NCBI GenBank assembly: GCA_016184455.1
Contig: JACPCS010000135.1
Span: 1-42,604 of the forward strand
Direction of reading: 5' to 3'
From: Acidobacteriota bacterium
GTDB taxonomy: Bacteria; Acidobacteriota; Vicinamibacteria; Vicinamibacterales; UBA2999
Length of the DNA: 42,604 nt
The notes beneath the pieces are model-generated. The model was given only the letters and a program-made list of their open reading frames with translations, had not been told where the DNA came from and did not search any database. The position numbers and the translations under genes are program-made. The number at the start of each line of letters is the position of its first letter. Positions within the stretch are counted from its first letter, which is position 1. Below, one piece after another: positions 9,056 through 15,975 of this stretch.

Positions 9056-9661
9056 TTATCGCTGATCGTCGTCGTTCTCGTCGTCGGGGGCCGCCGCGGC
9101 GTCTTCGTTCTCGGCGGGCGCGCGCGTCGCGACATTGTCGATCTCGATCGACTCGTCGTCGTCGAGGTCGTCAACCGCGTAGATGCGGCCGCCGGTGCGT
9201 TCCTTGATCGGTCCGCGCGGCTTGTACTCCTGCTGGTTCTTCTTCCCCCGGAGGCGGCGCGGCGGCGCGGGGGGGCCGAAGTTGGCGGATCGATCGCGGC
9301 CTCCGGGCGGACCGCCGGGACGCGGGGAGAAGCCCCCGCCGCCAAACCCGCCGGCCGGACGCGGACCGCCGAAGCCGCCGCCGGGCGGCCCGGGTGGGCG
9401 CGGCGGCCGATCCTCGCGCGCGCGCGCCTCGCTCACGGCGAGGTTCCGGCCCTGAAACGGCTGCGCGTCGAACTTGCGGATGACCTCCTCGGCGACCGCG
9501 CGGTCCGCGAACTCCACGAAGGCGAAGCCGCGCGGACGGCCCGTCTCGCGATCGACCGGCATCACGACGTGAGAGGGTTGCGCGATCGGCGCGAAGTGAG
9601 CCCGGAGATCTGCCTCCGATGCGCCGTAGGGCAGGTTACCGATGAACAGACGGACTCCCAA
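9056..9661 (-). CDS. RRM RNA-binding protein with Gly/Pro-rich linker and acidic tail
   Basis: A 201-residue protein. Residues 3-80 are a single RNA-recognition motif with RNP2 LFIGNL (5-10) and RNP1 RGFAFVEF (44-51), both with their RNA-stacking aromatics. Residues about 84-140 are rich in Gly, Pro, Arg and Phe (GGGFGG, GGFGGGGF), like eukaryotic RGG linkers. The last 40 residues are strongly acidic, with DDLDDDE and DDENDDD. It starts at TTG (9661) with a GAGGG binding site a few bases upstream and a TAGAAT -10-like box about 25 bases before the start. Bacterial RRM proteins are linked to cold response and RNA folding; the acidic tail may be autoinhibitory, which is inference. Confidence 0.92.
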   Translation of the reverse strand: MGVRLFIGNLPYGASEADLRAHFAPIAQPSHVVMPVDRETGRPRGFAFVEFADRAVAEEVIRKFDAQPFQGRNLAVSEARAREDRPPRPPGPPGGGFGGPRPAGGFGGGGFSPRPGGPPGGRDRSANFGPPAPPRRLRGKKNQQEYKPRGPIKERTGGRIYAVDDLDDDESIEIDNVATRAPAENEDAAAAPDDENDDDQR

Positions 9662-9687
9662 GGTTCCCTCGTGACGGCCTACCGATT

Positions 9688-10806
9688 CTATCTCAGCAGG
9701 TCAATAGGGGCGTCTAGGCTGGCGACGAAGTCGTCGTAGCGCATGAAGAAATGGCGCTCAAAGGCTACGGCAAAACCATCGCCCCGTGCAATGTCCTGCA
9801 GGACCGCGCCCACGGCCGCGGCGCCGCCCCGTTCGAGGAGCGCGCTGACGATCGCGGCGCTCTGCGCGTACGCCAGCCGGGCTTCACCGGTCGAGAGTTT
9901 TTCGAAGCTGCCGGCCAGCCGCGCGAACGGCAGGCGCGCCGGAGAACGGGCGAGCTGGCCGTCGGCCCATTCGGTGCCGCTCGGCTCGAACGCCACCGCG
10001 AGCCCTTCGTGCAGCCAGACCGGCACGCCGCGCGGCGCCACCGACTGCACGAGCGCGTGCGTGAACTCGTGCACCAGCACGCGCTCCAGCTCGCGCGCGT
10101 CGGCGAGCGCGCCGCGCACCGGGACGCGGATGCGGCCGTCGTACTGGCCGGCGGCCCACTGCGGCGAGCGCGTAATGTCGCGAAACTGTTCTTCGGTGTA
10201 GAGGATCACCGTGATGATCGGCTCGGGGTAGACGGCGAGCGCTGTGCTCACGCGCCAGTAGGCCGCCTCCAGCATCTCGAGCGCGCGCGGGGCGAGTACC
10301 TCGTCCGCAGGGCCTTCGAAGAGGACCGTGAAGCGCGCGCCGTGCGAGGCGAAGTAGCTGCTGTGGAGCTCCGCCTCGCGCCGGAGCTTTTCGACGCGCG
10401 CAACCAGCGTCGCATCGTTCGGTGCGTATCGCAGCGCGTCTTCGTAGACGCGCAGCGCGCCTTCGATGTCGCTGCCGCGGTAGAGGATGTCGGCGAGGAG
10501 CTGCGACGCTGCCGTGAGCCCCGGCGCCAGCGCGAGCGCGCGCTCGAGTGCGTGCCGCGCGGCGGTCGGCTGGCCCAGAAGAAACGCCGCCAGCCCGGCG
10601 CCCAGGTGCAGTGATGGATCGCGCGGCTCGGCGTCGATGGCGCGCGCAAACGCGGCGGCCGCGTCCTGGTTGCGTCCCTCGCGCAGGGCCGCCCAGCCCG
10701 CCTGTCCGGCGGCGTGCGCCGGCGTGCCGGGGATCACCTGGGCGGCTGCGGAGGCAGCGCAGGCGAGGCTCGACACGAAGAGCGCACCGATGAGAATCCG
10801 ACGCAT
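9688..10806 (-). CDS. Secreted TPR protein with gluzincin metallopeptidase domain
   Basis: A 372-residue exported protein. The signal peptide is residues 1-23 (MRRILIGALFVSSLACAASA, cleaved near AAQ). Residues about 28-145 contain three TPR-like repeats (AALREGRNQDAAAAFARAI, then HALERALALAPG, then ALRVYEDALRYAPN). The C-terminal half is a peptidase-MA-like domain with the zinc motif HEFTH (246-250) and a downstream WLHEGLAVAFE that supplies the third ligand. Catalytic residues are present, so it should be an active periplasmic zinc protease; targets are unknown. A TAGTAT -10-like box lies exactly 6 bases upstream of the ATG with no ribosome binding site, which suggests a leaderless mRNA. Confidence 0.88.
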   Translation of the reverse strand: MRRILIGALFVSSLACAASAAAQVIPGTPAHAAGQAGWAALREGRNQDAAAAFARAIDAEPRDPSLHLGAGLAAFLLGQPTAARHALERALALAPGLTAASQLLADILYRGSDIEGALRVYEDALRYAPNDATLVARVEKLRREAELHSSYFASHGARFTVLFEGPADEVLAPRALEMLEAAYWRVSTALAVYPEPIITVILYTEEQFRDITRSPQWAAGQYDGRIRVPVRGALADARELERVLVHEFTHALVQSVAPRGVPVWLHEGLAVAFEPSGTEWADGQLARSPARLPFARLAGSFEKLSTGEARLAYAQSAAIVSALLERGGAAAVGAVLQDIARGDGFAVAFERHFFMRYDDFVASLDAPIDLLR

Positions 10807-10812
10807 GCGCCC

Positions 10813-10818
10813 ATACTA
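10813..10818 (-). promoter_or_regulatory. -10-like box TAGTAT, leaderless arrangement
   Basis: The minus strand reads TAGTAT followed by 6 bases and then the ATG at 10806. Transcription from this box would start at or beside the start codon. Confidence 0.4.
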
Positions 10819-10823
10819 GCGCG

Positions 10824-11458
10824 TCAGAACCCGGGTGTCAGGTTGAACTGCCACATCCACCCGCGGCCGGGGCGATCGAAGGGGCGCACGAAATCGAGCT
10901 CCAGAATCGCGTAGCCGAACGCGTTGAGACGGAACGCGACGCCCGCGCTGCGCACCCAGTGCCGCTCGCCGCCGAGGATCTCCGGTTCGTCGCCGCTCGT
11001 CCAGGCGGTCCCCGCGTCGCCGAAGAACGCGATGTCGAGCGGCAGCGGTCCGTACAGCGACTTGCGGCTGAACAGCCCGACGAGCGGGAACCGCAGCTCT
11101 GCGCCCACGACCGCGAGTCGTGAGCCGACGAGCTGATCGAAGGCCGCGCACGATTCCGCGTCGACGACGCATTCGGTCGGATCGAACGAGGCGATCTCGT
11201 AGCCGCGGACGAGGCCCGGGTAGCCGACGTAGAGCGGGGGGAGCCGCTCGTCCTCGCCGTCGCGCCCGTATCGGCCGTAATGCAGACCGCGCAGCGCGAC
11301 GGTGAACGGCCGCACCGGCATGAAGTAGCGGCGGACATCGGCGAGCGCGCCGCCGTAGCTGAGCGACCCGGCCACCTGCGTGTACTCGAACATAAGGCAT
11401 TCCGGCTCGGGCGGTGGGCACGTGGTTTGTAGCGTCTTGGCCGGGTACGTACCGTCAA
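10824..11458 (-). pseudogene. C-terminal remnant of a BamA/TamA-type outer-membrane barrel
   Basis: The frame shows the last strands of an Omp85/D15 surface-antigen barrel: LPPLYVGYPGLVRGY (an LxxRGY-type motif), AVVGAELRFPLVG, AFFGDAGTAW, and a terminal strand WMWQFNLTPGF. Coding-like sequence continues upstream of the first ATG (11393) through KTLQTTCPPPEPE to a stop near 11461, so the 5' part of the gene has been lost. In Acidobacteriota such barrels are often the C-terminal half of larger proteins. Without a signal peptide or POTRA domains the fragment cannot be inserted normally. The break point coincides with the start of the plus-strand winged-helix gene. Confidence 0.6.
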
Positions 11459-11700
11459 TGGCTCACCTGTGGCAGTCGCGCGGTCCTGATCGCCTTCCGG
11501 ATGCCGAATGGGACACCACCCTGCGCCGCGTCCGTGCCGAGTTCGATGAGATGCCCGGATTGAGGGTCACGCCTCAGCAGGCCCGCGTGCTCTTCGGCCT
11601 TTCTGACGCGGTGCTCTCGGGCGTGCTGACGCGCCTCTCGGATGAGGGGTATCTCGAGACGCGTGACGGGCAGTACGTGCGCCTCGCGACGCACCCGTAG
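11458..11700 (+). CDS. Small winged-helix protein
   Basis: An 80-residue protein starting at ATG 11458. Residues about 22-78 look like a minimal winged helix: MPGLRVTPQQARVLFGL, then SDAVLSGVLTRLSDEGYLE (recognition-helix region), then the wing TRDGQYVRLA. It has no effector domain. Such small HTH proteins are common in this lineage, and a comparable one lies at 35048-35311. The palindrome GGTACGTACC lies just upstream and could be an operator. The start lies exactly where the antisense barrel remnant breaks off. Confidence 0.6.
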   Translation: MAHLWQSRGPDRLPDAEWDTTLRRVRAEFDEMPGLRVTPQQARVLFGLSDAVLSGVLTRLSDEGYLETRDGQYVRLATHP

Positions 11701-11746
11701 GTCGGCCGAGTGTGGTGGCGAGCGCCGTTAAATCCGGACGCAGCAT

Positions 11747-11815
11747 CTACAATCGTCGATTCTCGATGTGAGCATCGATCGCGACGTCGAATCCGATAGG
11801 GCACGAGACAGCCAT
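11747..11815 (-). pseudogene. Possible 5' stump of a gene (22 codons)
   Basis: A strong AGGAGGG ribosome binding site stands 7 bases before an ATG at 11815. The frame begins MAVSCPIGFDVAID and stops after 22 codons. The binding site is better than most in this window, so translation is plausible. The opening words resemble the N-terminus of some methyltransferases (GFDV), but this is weak. It lies 15 bases after the globin stop on the same strand. It could be a stump left by a deletion or a genuine tiny ORF. Confidence 0.3.
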
Positions 11816-11830
11816 CTGTGATCCCTCCTG

Positions 11831-12307
11831 TCAGCGTCGAGCCGCCGGCACGACGATATTCCCCTTCGTGCTGCCGACGATGGTGAGGAGCTCTTCCTGT
11901 TCTTTCTGCGGCACCTTGAACGCGGCAAGCGTCCGGCGGAAATCGGCGACCATCGTCTGCCACTGGCCTTCCGTGATGTTCAGCCGCGCGTGCGCCTCCT
12001 TCATCGACCGGCCGGTGTACGTGCAGGGGCCGCCGGTGACCTCGCACACGAGCGCGGTGACCTGGAATTTCAGGCCAGCCTTCGCCACGTGCGAGCGCGC
12101 TTCACTGATCGCCGGATTCGCGTTCAGCGTGCTGTTGACCAGGAGCCGTTCGATGAAGTCGTCCACGACGGTGGCGATACTGTAGACGCCTCCGAGCCGA
12201 TCATAGAGCGACTTCTCCGGCGCCTGCGCCGCCGTGCGGATACCCGCAGCGCCGATCATCGCAGCGGCCAGCGCCGCTGCCATGCCCCATCGTGTCATCC
12301 AGGTCAT
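11831..12307 (-). CDS. Exported group 1 truncated hemoglobin
   Basis: A 158-residue protein. The N-terminus is a signal peptide (MTWMTRWGMAAALAAAMIGA, cleaved near TAAQA). The globin part begins SLYDRLGGVYSIATVVDDF (34 onward), typical of truncated globins, and the proximal heme ligand is His106 in MKEAHARLN. Two cysteines (Cys88 and Cys95, in CEVTGGPC) could form a disulfide, which fits an extracytoplasmic location. Family members bind O2 or NO; a periplasmic one may scavenge NO or carry electrons, which is inference. No operon partner is visible except the tiny frame downstream. Confidence 0.85.
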   Translation of the reverse strand: MTWMTRWGMAAALAAAMIGAAGIRTAAQAPEKSLYDRLGGVYSIATVVDDFIERLLVNSTLNANPAISEARSHVAKAGLKFQVTALVCEVTGGPCTYTGRSMKEAHARLNITEGQWQTMVADFRRTLAAFKVPQKEQEELLTIVGSTKGNIVVPAARR

Positions 12308-12393
12308 CGTGGGCTCTGCTTGTCAGAAAGGGGTGATGCTGTCGATTCACTACTCACGACGTGCGGGATCGTGAATCGGATTTCACCCGCCTG

Positions 12394-12440
12394 TTGACAA
12401 GCCAGCCTGCCAGGCAGTATTCCAGTATGAGTTTGAATAT
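12394..12440 (+). promoter_or_regulatory. Promoter and operator-like region of the sulfur-locus ArsR gene
   Basis: A perfect TTGACA (12394-12399) is followed at 18 bases by TATTCC (12418-12423). The spacer holds the inverted repeat GCCTG-C-CAGGC (12405-12415). Just downstream is an AT-rich stretch with a direct repeat TTTGA-ATA-TTTGA (12432-12444) immediately before the ATG. The AT content is unusual for this window. Position and symmetry fit an autoregulatory ArsR operator. Confidence 0.5.
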
Positions 12441-12446
12441 TTGATA

Positions 12447-12902
12447 ATGGCGAAGACACCGCGTCACCGCCTCAAGGGTTCCATCTACGAGCAGAGCGCT
12501 CGGATCGGCAACGCCACGGCGAGCCCAGGCCGGCTCGAACTCCTCGATCTGCTGACGCAGGGCCCCCGTACCGTCGAGGCTCTGGCCGCCCAAATTGGCC
12601 AGAGTGTGGCGAACACGTCGCACCATCTGCAGGTGTTGCGGCGCGTCCGCCTTGTCGAGGCCGAGAAGGCGGGCCTGCACGTGACCTACCGCCTGGCAGA
12701 CTCCCAGGTCGGCACCTTCTTCCTTCAGCTGCGAACGCTGGCGAGGTCGCGCCTCGCCGAGATCGAACGGGTGAGCCGGCAATACCTGGAGGAACGGGGG
12801 GCGCTGGAAGCCGTGGACGTTCGGATGGCCGAAACCCTGCAGCCGGCCGTCACGAGCGCAACGGGCAATGCTGAAGCGCGATACCTGCGGAGCCACGGCT
12901 GA
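12447..12902 (+). CDS. ArsR-family regulator, probably missing a C-terminal rhodanese domain
   Basis: A 151-residue protein. Residues about 10-110 are an ArsR winged helix (RLELLDLLTQGPRTVEALAA, then the recognition helix VANTSHHLQVLRRVRLVE, then GLHVTYRLAD). The linker SRQYLEERGALEAVD is the kind that in family members leads into a rhodanese domain of about 90 residues. Here the sequence turns into an unrelated tail of about 27 residues and stops, so the sulfur-sensing or sulfurtransferase half appears deleted. The gene heads the sulfide/persulfide locus and has its own promoter. It could still repress; whether it still responds to sulfur species is doubtful. Confidence 0.75.
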   Translation: MAKTPRHRLKGSIYEQSARIGNATASPGRLELLDLLTQGPRTVEALAAQIGQSVANTSHHLQVLRRVRLVEAEKAGLHVTYRLADSQVGTFFLQLRTLARSRLAEIERVSRQYLEERGALEAVDVRMAETLQPAVTSATGNAEARYLRSHG

Positions 12903-12935
12903 ATGAGGTGACGGTCGCAGCAGGGGGCGGGACCC

Positions 12936-13288
12936 ATGGCAAAGACACTCTTTATTCTGAACGACCCTCCATACGGCACCGAGCGCAGCTCAACGCCCTC
13001 CGCCTCGCCGGGTCGCTGTCGAAACGCGACGGCGAAGAGGTCAAGGTGTTTCTGATCGGAGACGCCGCGAGTTGCGCGAAGAAGGACCAGAAGGTGCCCC
13101 AGGGCTGCTACAAGGTCGAGATCATGCTGCACGGCGTCGGCCGCCGCGGCGGAGAGATCGGCGTCTGCGGCACCTGCATGGACGCGCGGGGGATCGCCGA
13201 GGGCGAGTTGAGCGACACCACCCATCGCAGTTCGCTCGAGGAGCTGACGAACTGGGTGCAGTGGGCGGACCGTACGCTCGTGTTCTGA
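12936..13288 (+). pseudogene. DsrE-family sulfur protein gene with a single-base frameshift
   Basis: The ATG at 12936 opens a perfect DsrE-family N-terminus, MAKTLFILNDPPYGTERS, then leaves the family sequence at about codon 19. From about 12989 the family continues one frame over as NALRLAGSLSKRDGEEVKVF and runs to the normal C-terminus ending NWVQWADRTLVF at 13288. One missing base near 12987-12991 (AGCTC where AGCTTC is expected) explains it. The second part contains GVCGTCMDARG, with the Cys-x2-Cys expected to handle persulfide. DsrE-type proteins pass sulfane sulfur between enzymes. A GTG at 12908 would open the second frame but would encode a wrong N-terminus. Confidence 0.75.
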
Positions 13289-13299
13289 CAGAGGTGGCT

Positions 13300-14168
13300 G
13301 TGGCTCGCTCACAGAGGGTCGTCATTCTCGGCGGGGGCATCGGAGGCGTTGCGACGGCCTGTGCACTCAGAAAGCGCCTTGCGAGGACGCACCGAATCAT
13401 CCTCGTCGATCGCCAGCCGGATCACGTGTTCGCGCCGTCACTCCTGTGGCTCATGGTCGGTCAACGCACGGCGGACGCGATCACCCGCCCGTTGATGCGA
13501 CTCGAACGGACGGGGATCGACGTGCGCATCGGGACCGTGCAGCACATCGATCCCGATCGGCGCGTTGTGCCGCCGAGCCGGCGCCGATGGGGGTGGCCGG
13601 TCCGCACGTGTCGAGCGCCGTCACGCAGTTGCTCGCATCGAAAGAGATCGCGTACCACCCGGAACACCAGGTGACCACCGTGGATCCAGGCGGAAAGCGA
13701 GTCACATTTACCAACGGCACGCAGGTTGATTTCGACCTGCTCGCGTACGTGCCGCCGCACCGCGCGCCAGCGGTGATCCGCGAGTCCGGCCTGGTCGCCG
13801 AGAGCGGATGGATCGCGGTGGATCGGCACACGATGCAGACCCGCTGGCCCAACGTGTACGCGATCGGCGATGTGGTATCCATCCCGTTGACCCTTGGAAA
13901 GCCACTGCCGAAAGCGGGCGTCTTCGCCCACAGGGAAGCGGAGGTGGTCGCCGAGAACATCGCGCACACGATCGCCGGCGGGAGCCAGCGGGCGCGCTTC
14001 GATGGCCACGGCGAATGCTTCATCGAGATCGGCGGCGGCAGAGCCGGTTTCGGCGGCGGAGACTTCTACGCGGAACCGAAGCCCGCGGTGGTGTTGCGTC
14101 AGCCAAGCTGGCGTTGGCATCTGGGCAAGGTCTGGGTCGAGAGGTCGTGGCTGTACAAGAGTTTCTGA
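13300..14168 (+). pseudogene. Sulfide:quinone oxidoreductase-type flavoprotein gene, internally deleted
   Basis: The first part (from the GTG at 13300) encodes an FAD dinucleotide-binding start, RVVILGGGIGGVATACAL, and continues to about IDPDRRVV near 13565. The family sequence resumes in another frame at AEPAPMGVAGPHV (about 13580) and runs to the normal end, including the second FAD motif NVYAIGDVVSIPL and a C-terminal region with WERSW-like aromatics. By comparison with the family, roughly 80-100 residues between the two parts are missing, including the segment that carries one of the redox cysteines. A deletion with frameshift makes this a pseudogene. The intact enzyme would oxidise sulfide at the membrane and reduce quinone. 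Confidence 0.75.
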
Positions 14169-14183
14169 GAGGACGTTACGCGA

Positions 14184-14429
14184 ATGGCCAGGCAAATCGA
14201 GACTGAGACCCTCCGGACGTGGCTGGATCGCCAGCAACCCGTCACGGTGTTGGACATCCGCACGGACGAGGATCGCGTTCGCACGCCTGGTCACACGGAC
14301 GAGAGCACGTCGTACGTCTTGAACGACGCGGCGGTCTTCACCGGCGACACGCTCTTCACAAACGGTGTCGGTCGTCCAGACCTGCATGCGAACGCCGACA
14401 CCGCGCGCCAGCGGGCGCGCGCGCTGTGA
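14184..14429 (+). pseudogene. Rhodanese-metallo-beta-lactamase fusion (persulfide dioxygenase type), internally deleted
   Basis: Residues 1-31 are the opening of a rhodanese domain (TLRTWLDRQQPVTVLDIRTD). At about residue 32 it jumps in frame into the late part of a metallo-beta-lactamase fold, TPGHTDESTSYVL and FTGDTLFTNGVGRPDL, which carry a late metal-binding His and Asp. It then stops after RARAL, short of the usual end. The rest of the rhodanese domain and the early HxHxDH metal site are missing. An intact protein of this family oxidises glutathione persulfide to sulfite. This 81-residue product cannot be catalytic. Confidence 0.75.
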
Positions 14430-14743
14430 TTCTGGCGATTCAATTCGTGTCCTCCGCTGCGGCGCAGAACCGCCAGGCGCAGCCCCCTGCCTCCTCGGCC
14501 GAATCCCAGAGCATGCAGGACATGATGAAAATGCCCGAGCGGATGATGGCGGAGATGAAGGCCGCCGACTCCAAGCTCGACGCGCTCGTCAGGGACATGA
14601 ATGCCGCGACCGGCAACGCAAAGGTGGACGCGACCGCCGCCGTCGTGACCGAGCTGGTTCGTCAGAACAGATCCATGCACGAACGCATGGGACAGATGCA
14701 TCAGCAGATGATGGGCGGCTGCGGGATGATGATGAACAGGTAG
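14426..14743 (+). CDS. Small Met/His-rich exported protein of unknown function
   Basis: A 105-residue frame from a GTG at 14426 that overlaps the stop of the broken lactamase gene. The N-terminus [14 protein letters not shown] looks like the end of a signal peptide whose basic front part is missing, so the deletion upstream probably cut into this gene too. The rest is helical and Met-rich: [20 protein letters not shown], then [20 protein letters not shown]. Met/His/Cys-rich exported proteins of this style often occur near copper or mercury genes and may bind soft metals, which is inference. Without a complete signal it may no longer be exported. Confidence 0.55.
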   Translation: MILAIQFVSSAAAQNRQAQPPASSAESQSMQDMMKMPERMMAEMKAADSKLDALVRDMNAATGNAKVDATAAVVTELVRQNRSMHERMGQMHQQMMGGCGMMMNR

Positions 14744-14822
14744 GACCCGTCTGCTCCGGGGTGGCTTGTCCAAAGGTGGATTGATTCAGGGCACGCTCCT
14801 CGATATCGGCGGTGGTGCTGAG

Positions 14823-15527
14823 ATGATCCCCTGGCTGGCTCCCCACGATCCGTTTCCTCCCGTCACGAGGGCGCTTCGCGATCCGAACGGCCTGCTCGCC
14901 GCCGGTGCGGATCTCTCGCCCGAGCGGCTGCTCGACGCGTACGCCCGCGGGATCTTTCCGTGGTCGAGCGAAGGCGAGCCGCTGCTCTGGTGGAGCCCGG
15001 ATCCCCGGATGGTGCTCCGGCTTCGGGAGGTGCACGTCTCGCGCTCGCTCCGCCGCCGCCTGCGGTCGGGGGCATACACCGTGACGCTCGACACCGCGTG
15101 TGCCGACGTGATGGCGGGGTGCGCGGCGCCGCGCCCCGATCAGGACGCCACGTGGATTACCGTGGAGATGATAGAGGCGTACGGCCGGCTGGCCGCCCTC
15201 GGCCACGCGCACTCCGTGGAAGTGTGGTCGGAGGGCGGGCTCGTGGGCGGCCTGTACGGCGTGGCGCTCGGCCGCATGTTCTTCGGCGAGTCGATGTTCA
15301 GCCGGCAGGCCGACGCGTCGAAGATCGCGCTCGTGACGCTCGTGTGGCAGCTCGAGCGGTGGGGCTTCGAGCTCGTCGACTGCCAGATGTCGACCGCGCA
15401 CCTCGCGTCGCTCGGCGCACGGGAGATTCCACGCGCGGAGTTCCTGCAGCACGTCGACCGCCTGGTGAGGCTTCCCGGCGCGCCGGCCCCGTGGGTGCTC
15501 GACCCAGACCTGCCGGGCTCTAGGTAA
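14823..15527 (+). CDS. aat: Leucyl/phenylalanyl-tRNA-protein transferase
   Basis: A 234-residue cytosolic enzyme, the normal Aat length. It transfers Leu or Phe from tRNA to proteins with N-terminal Lys or Arg, turning them into N-degron substrates. Family landmarks are [59 protein letters not shown] and [20 protein letters not shown]. The ATG at 14823 gives [14 protein letters not shown], the standard start; an upstream in-frame extension is not family-like. clpS starts 12 bases after its stop and clpA follows, so recognition, marking and degradation genes are together. Confidence 0.97.
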   Translation: MIPWLAPHDPFPPVTRALRDPNGLLAAGADLSPERLLDAYARGIFPWSSEGEPLLWWSPDPRMVLRLREVHVSRSLRRRLRSGAYTVTLDTACADVMAGCAAPRPDQDATWITVEMIEAYGRLAALGHAHSVEVWSEGGLVGGLYGVALGRMFFGESMFSRQADASKIALVTLVWQLERWGFELVDCQMSTAHLASLGAREIPRAEFLQHVDRLVRLPGAPAPWVLDPDLPGSR

Positions 15528-15539
15528 AATGACACACAC

Positions 15540-15866
15540 ATGGGAGCCCCGCGTGAATCGACGCTGACCGAGACGCGCAGCGACGAGAAGCTCCAGCGAC
15601 CGCGGATGTGGCGCGTGCTGCTTCACAACGACGACTACACCACTCAGGACTTCGTCGTCTGGGTGCTGGAGTCGATCTTCCACAAGTCGCACGCCGAGGC
15701 GTTTGCGATCATGATGAGCGTCCACCAGTCGGGTCTCGGCGTCGCGGGGGTGTTCACGCACGAGGTTGCCGAAACGAAGATGAAGGCCACGCTGCGGCTC
15801 GCCGAGCAGCACGAGCACCCGCTGCTCGTGACGATGGAGCCCGAGCCCGAGCCGGAGAGCATTTAG
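15540..15866 (+). CDS. clpS: ClpS adaptor for the N-degron pathway
   Basis: A 108-residue protein with a flexible N-terminal extension (about 25 residues) that enters ClpA, followed by the ClpS fold: RVLLHNDDYTTQDFVVWVL, with the Asn-Asp-Asp that binds the alpha-amino group of the degron, HKSHAEAFAIMMSVHQSG, and AETKMKATLRLAEQHEHPL. The acidic tail (EPEPEPES) is unusual but short. It delivers proteins with N-terminal Leu, Phe, Tyr or Trp to ClpAP. A TAAAAT -10-like box lies 9 bases upstream of the ATG, within the end of aat, so it may have its own start as well as readthrough from aat. Confidence 0.97.
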   Translation: MGAPRESTLTETRSDEKLQRPRMWRVLLHNDDYTTQDFVVWVLESIFHKSHAEAFAIMMSVHQSGLGVAGVFTHEVAETKMKATLRLAEQHEHPLLVTMEPEPEPESI

Positions 15867-15975
15867 CGGACAGTATCAACTGATGTACTGCGACGGACGA
15901 CAGCCTTGCGACCGCGGTTCTGCTGGCCGCGCCATCGGCGCGGCCAGTGTGGCGCCGCGAAGGACGTACCAGTAG

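Noticed and set aside
12936..13288. Programmed frameshifting as the explanation for the split DsrE gene
   Set aside because: There is no slippery heptamer or downstream stem at the shift point, and the neighbouring genes have plain deletions.
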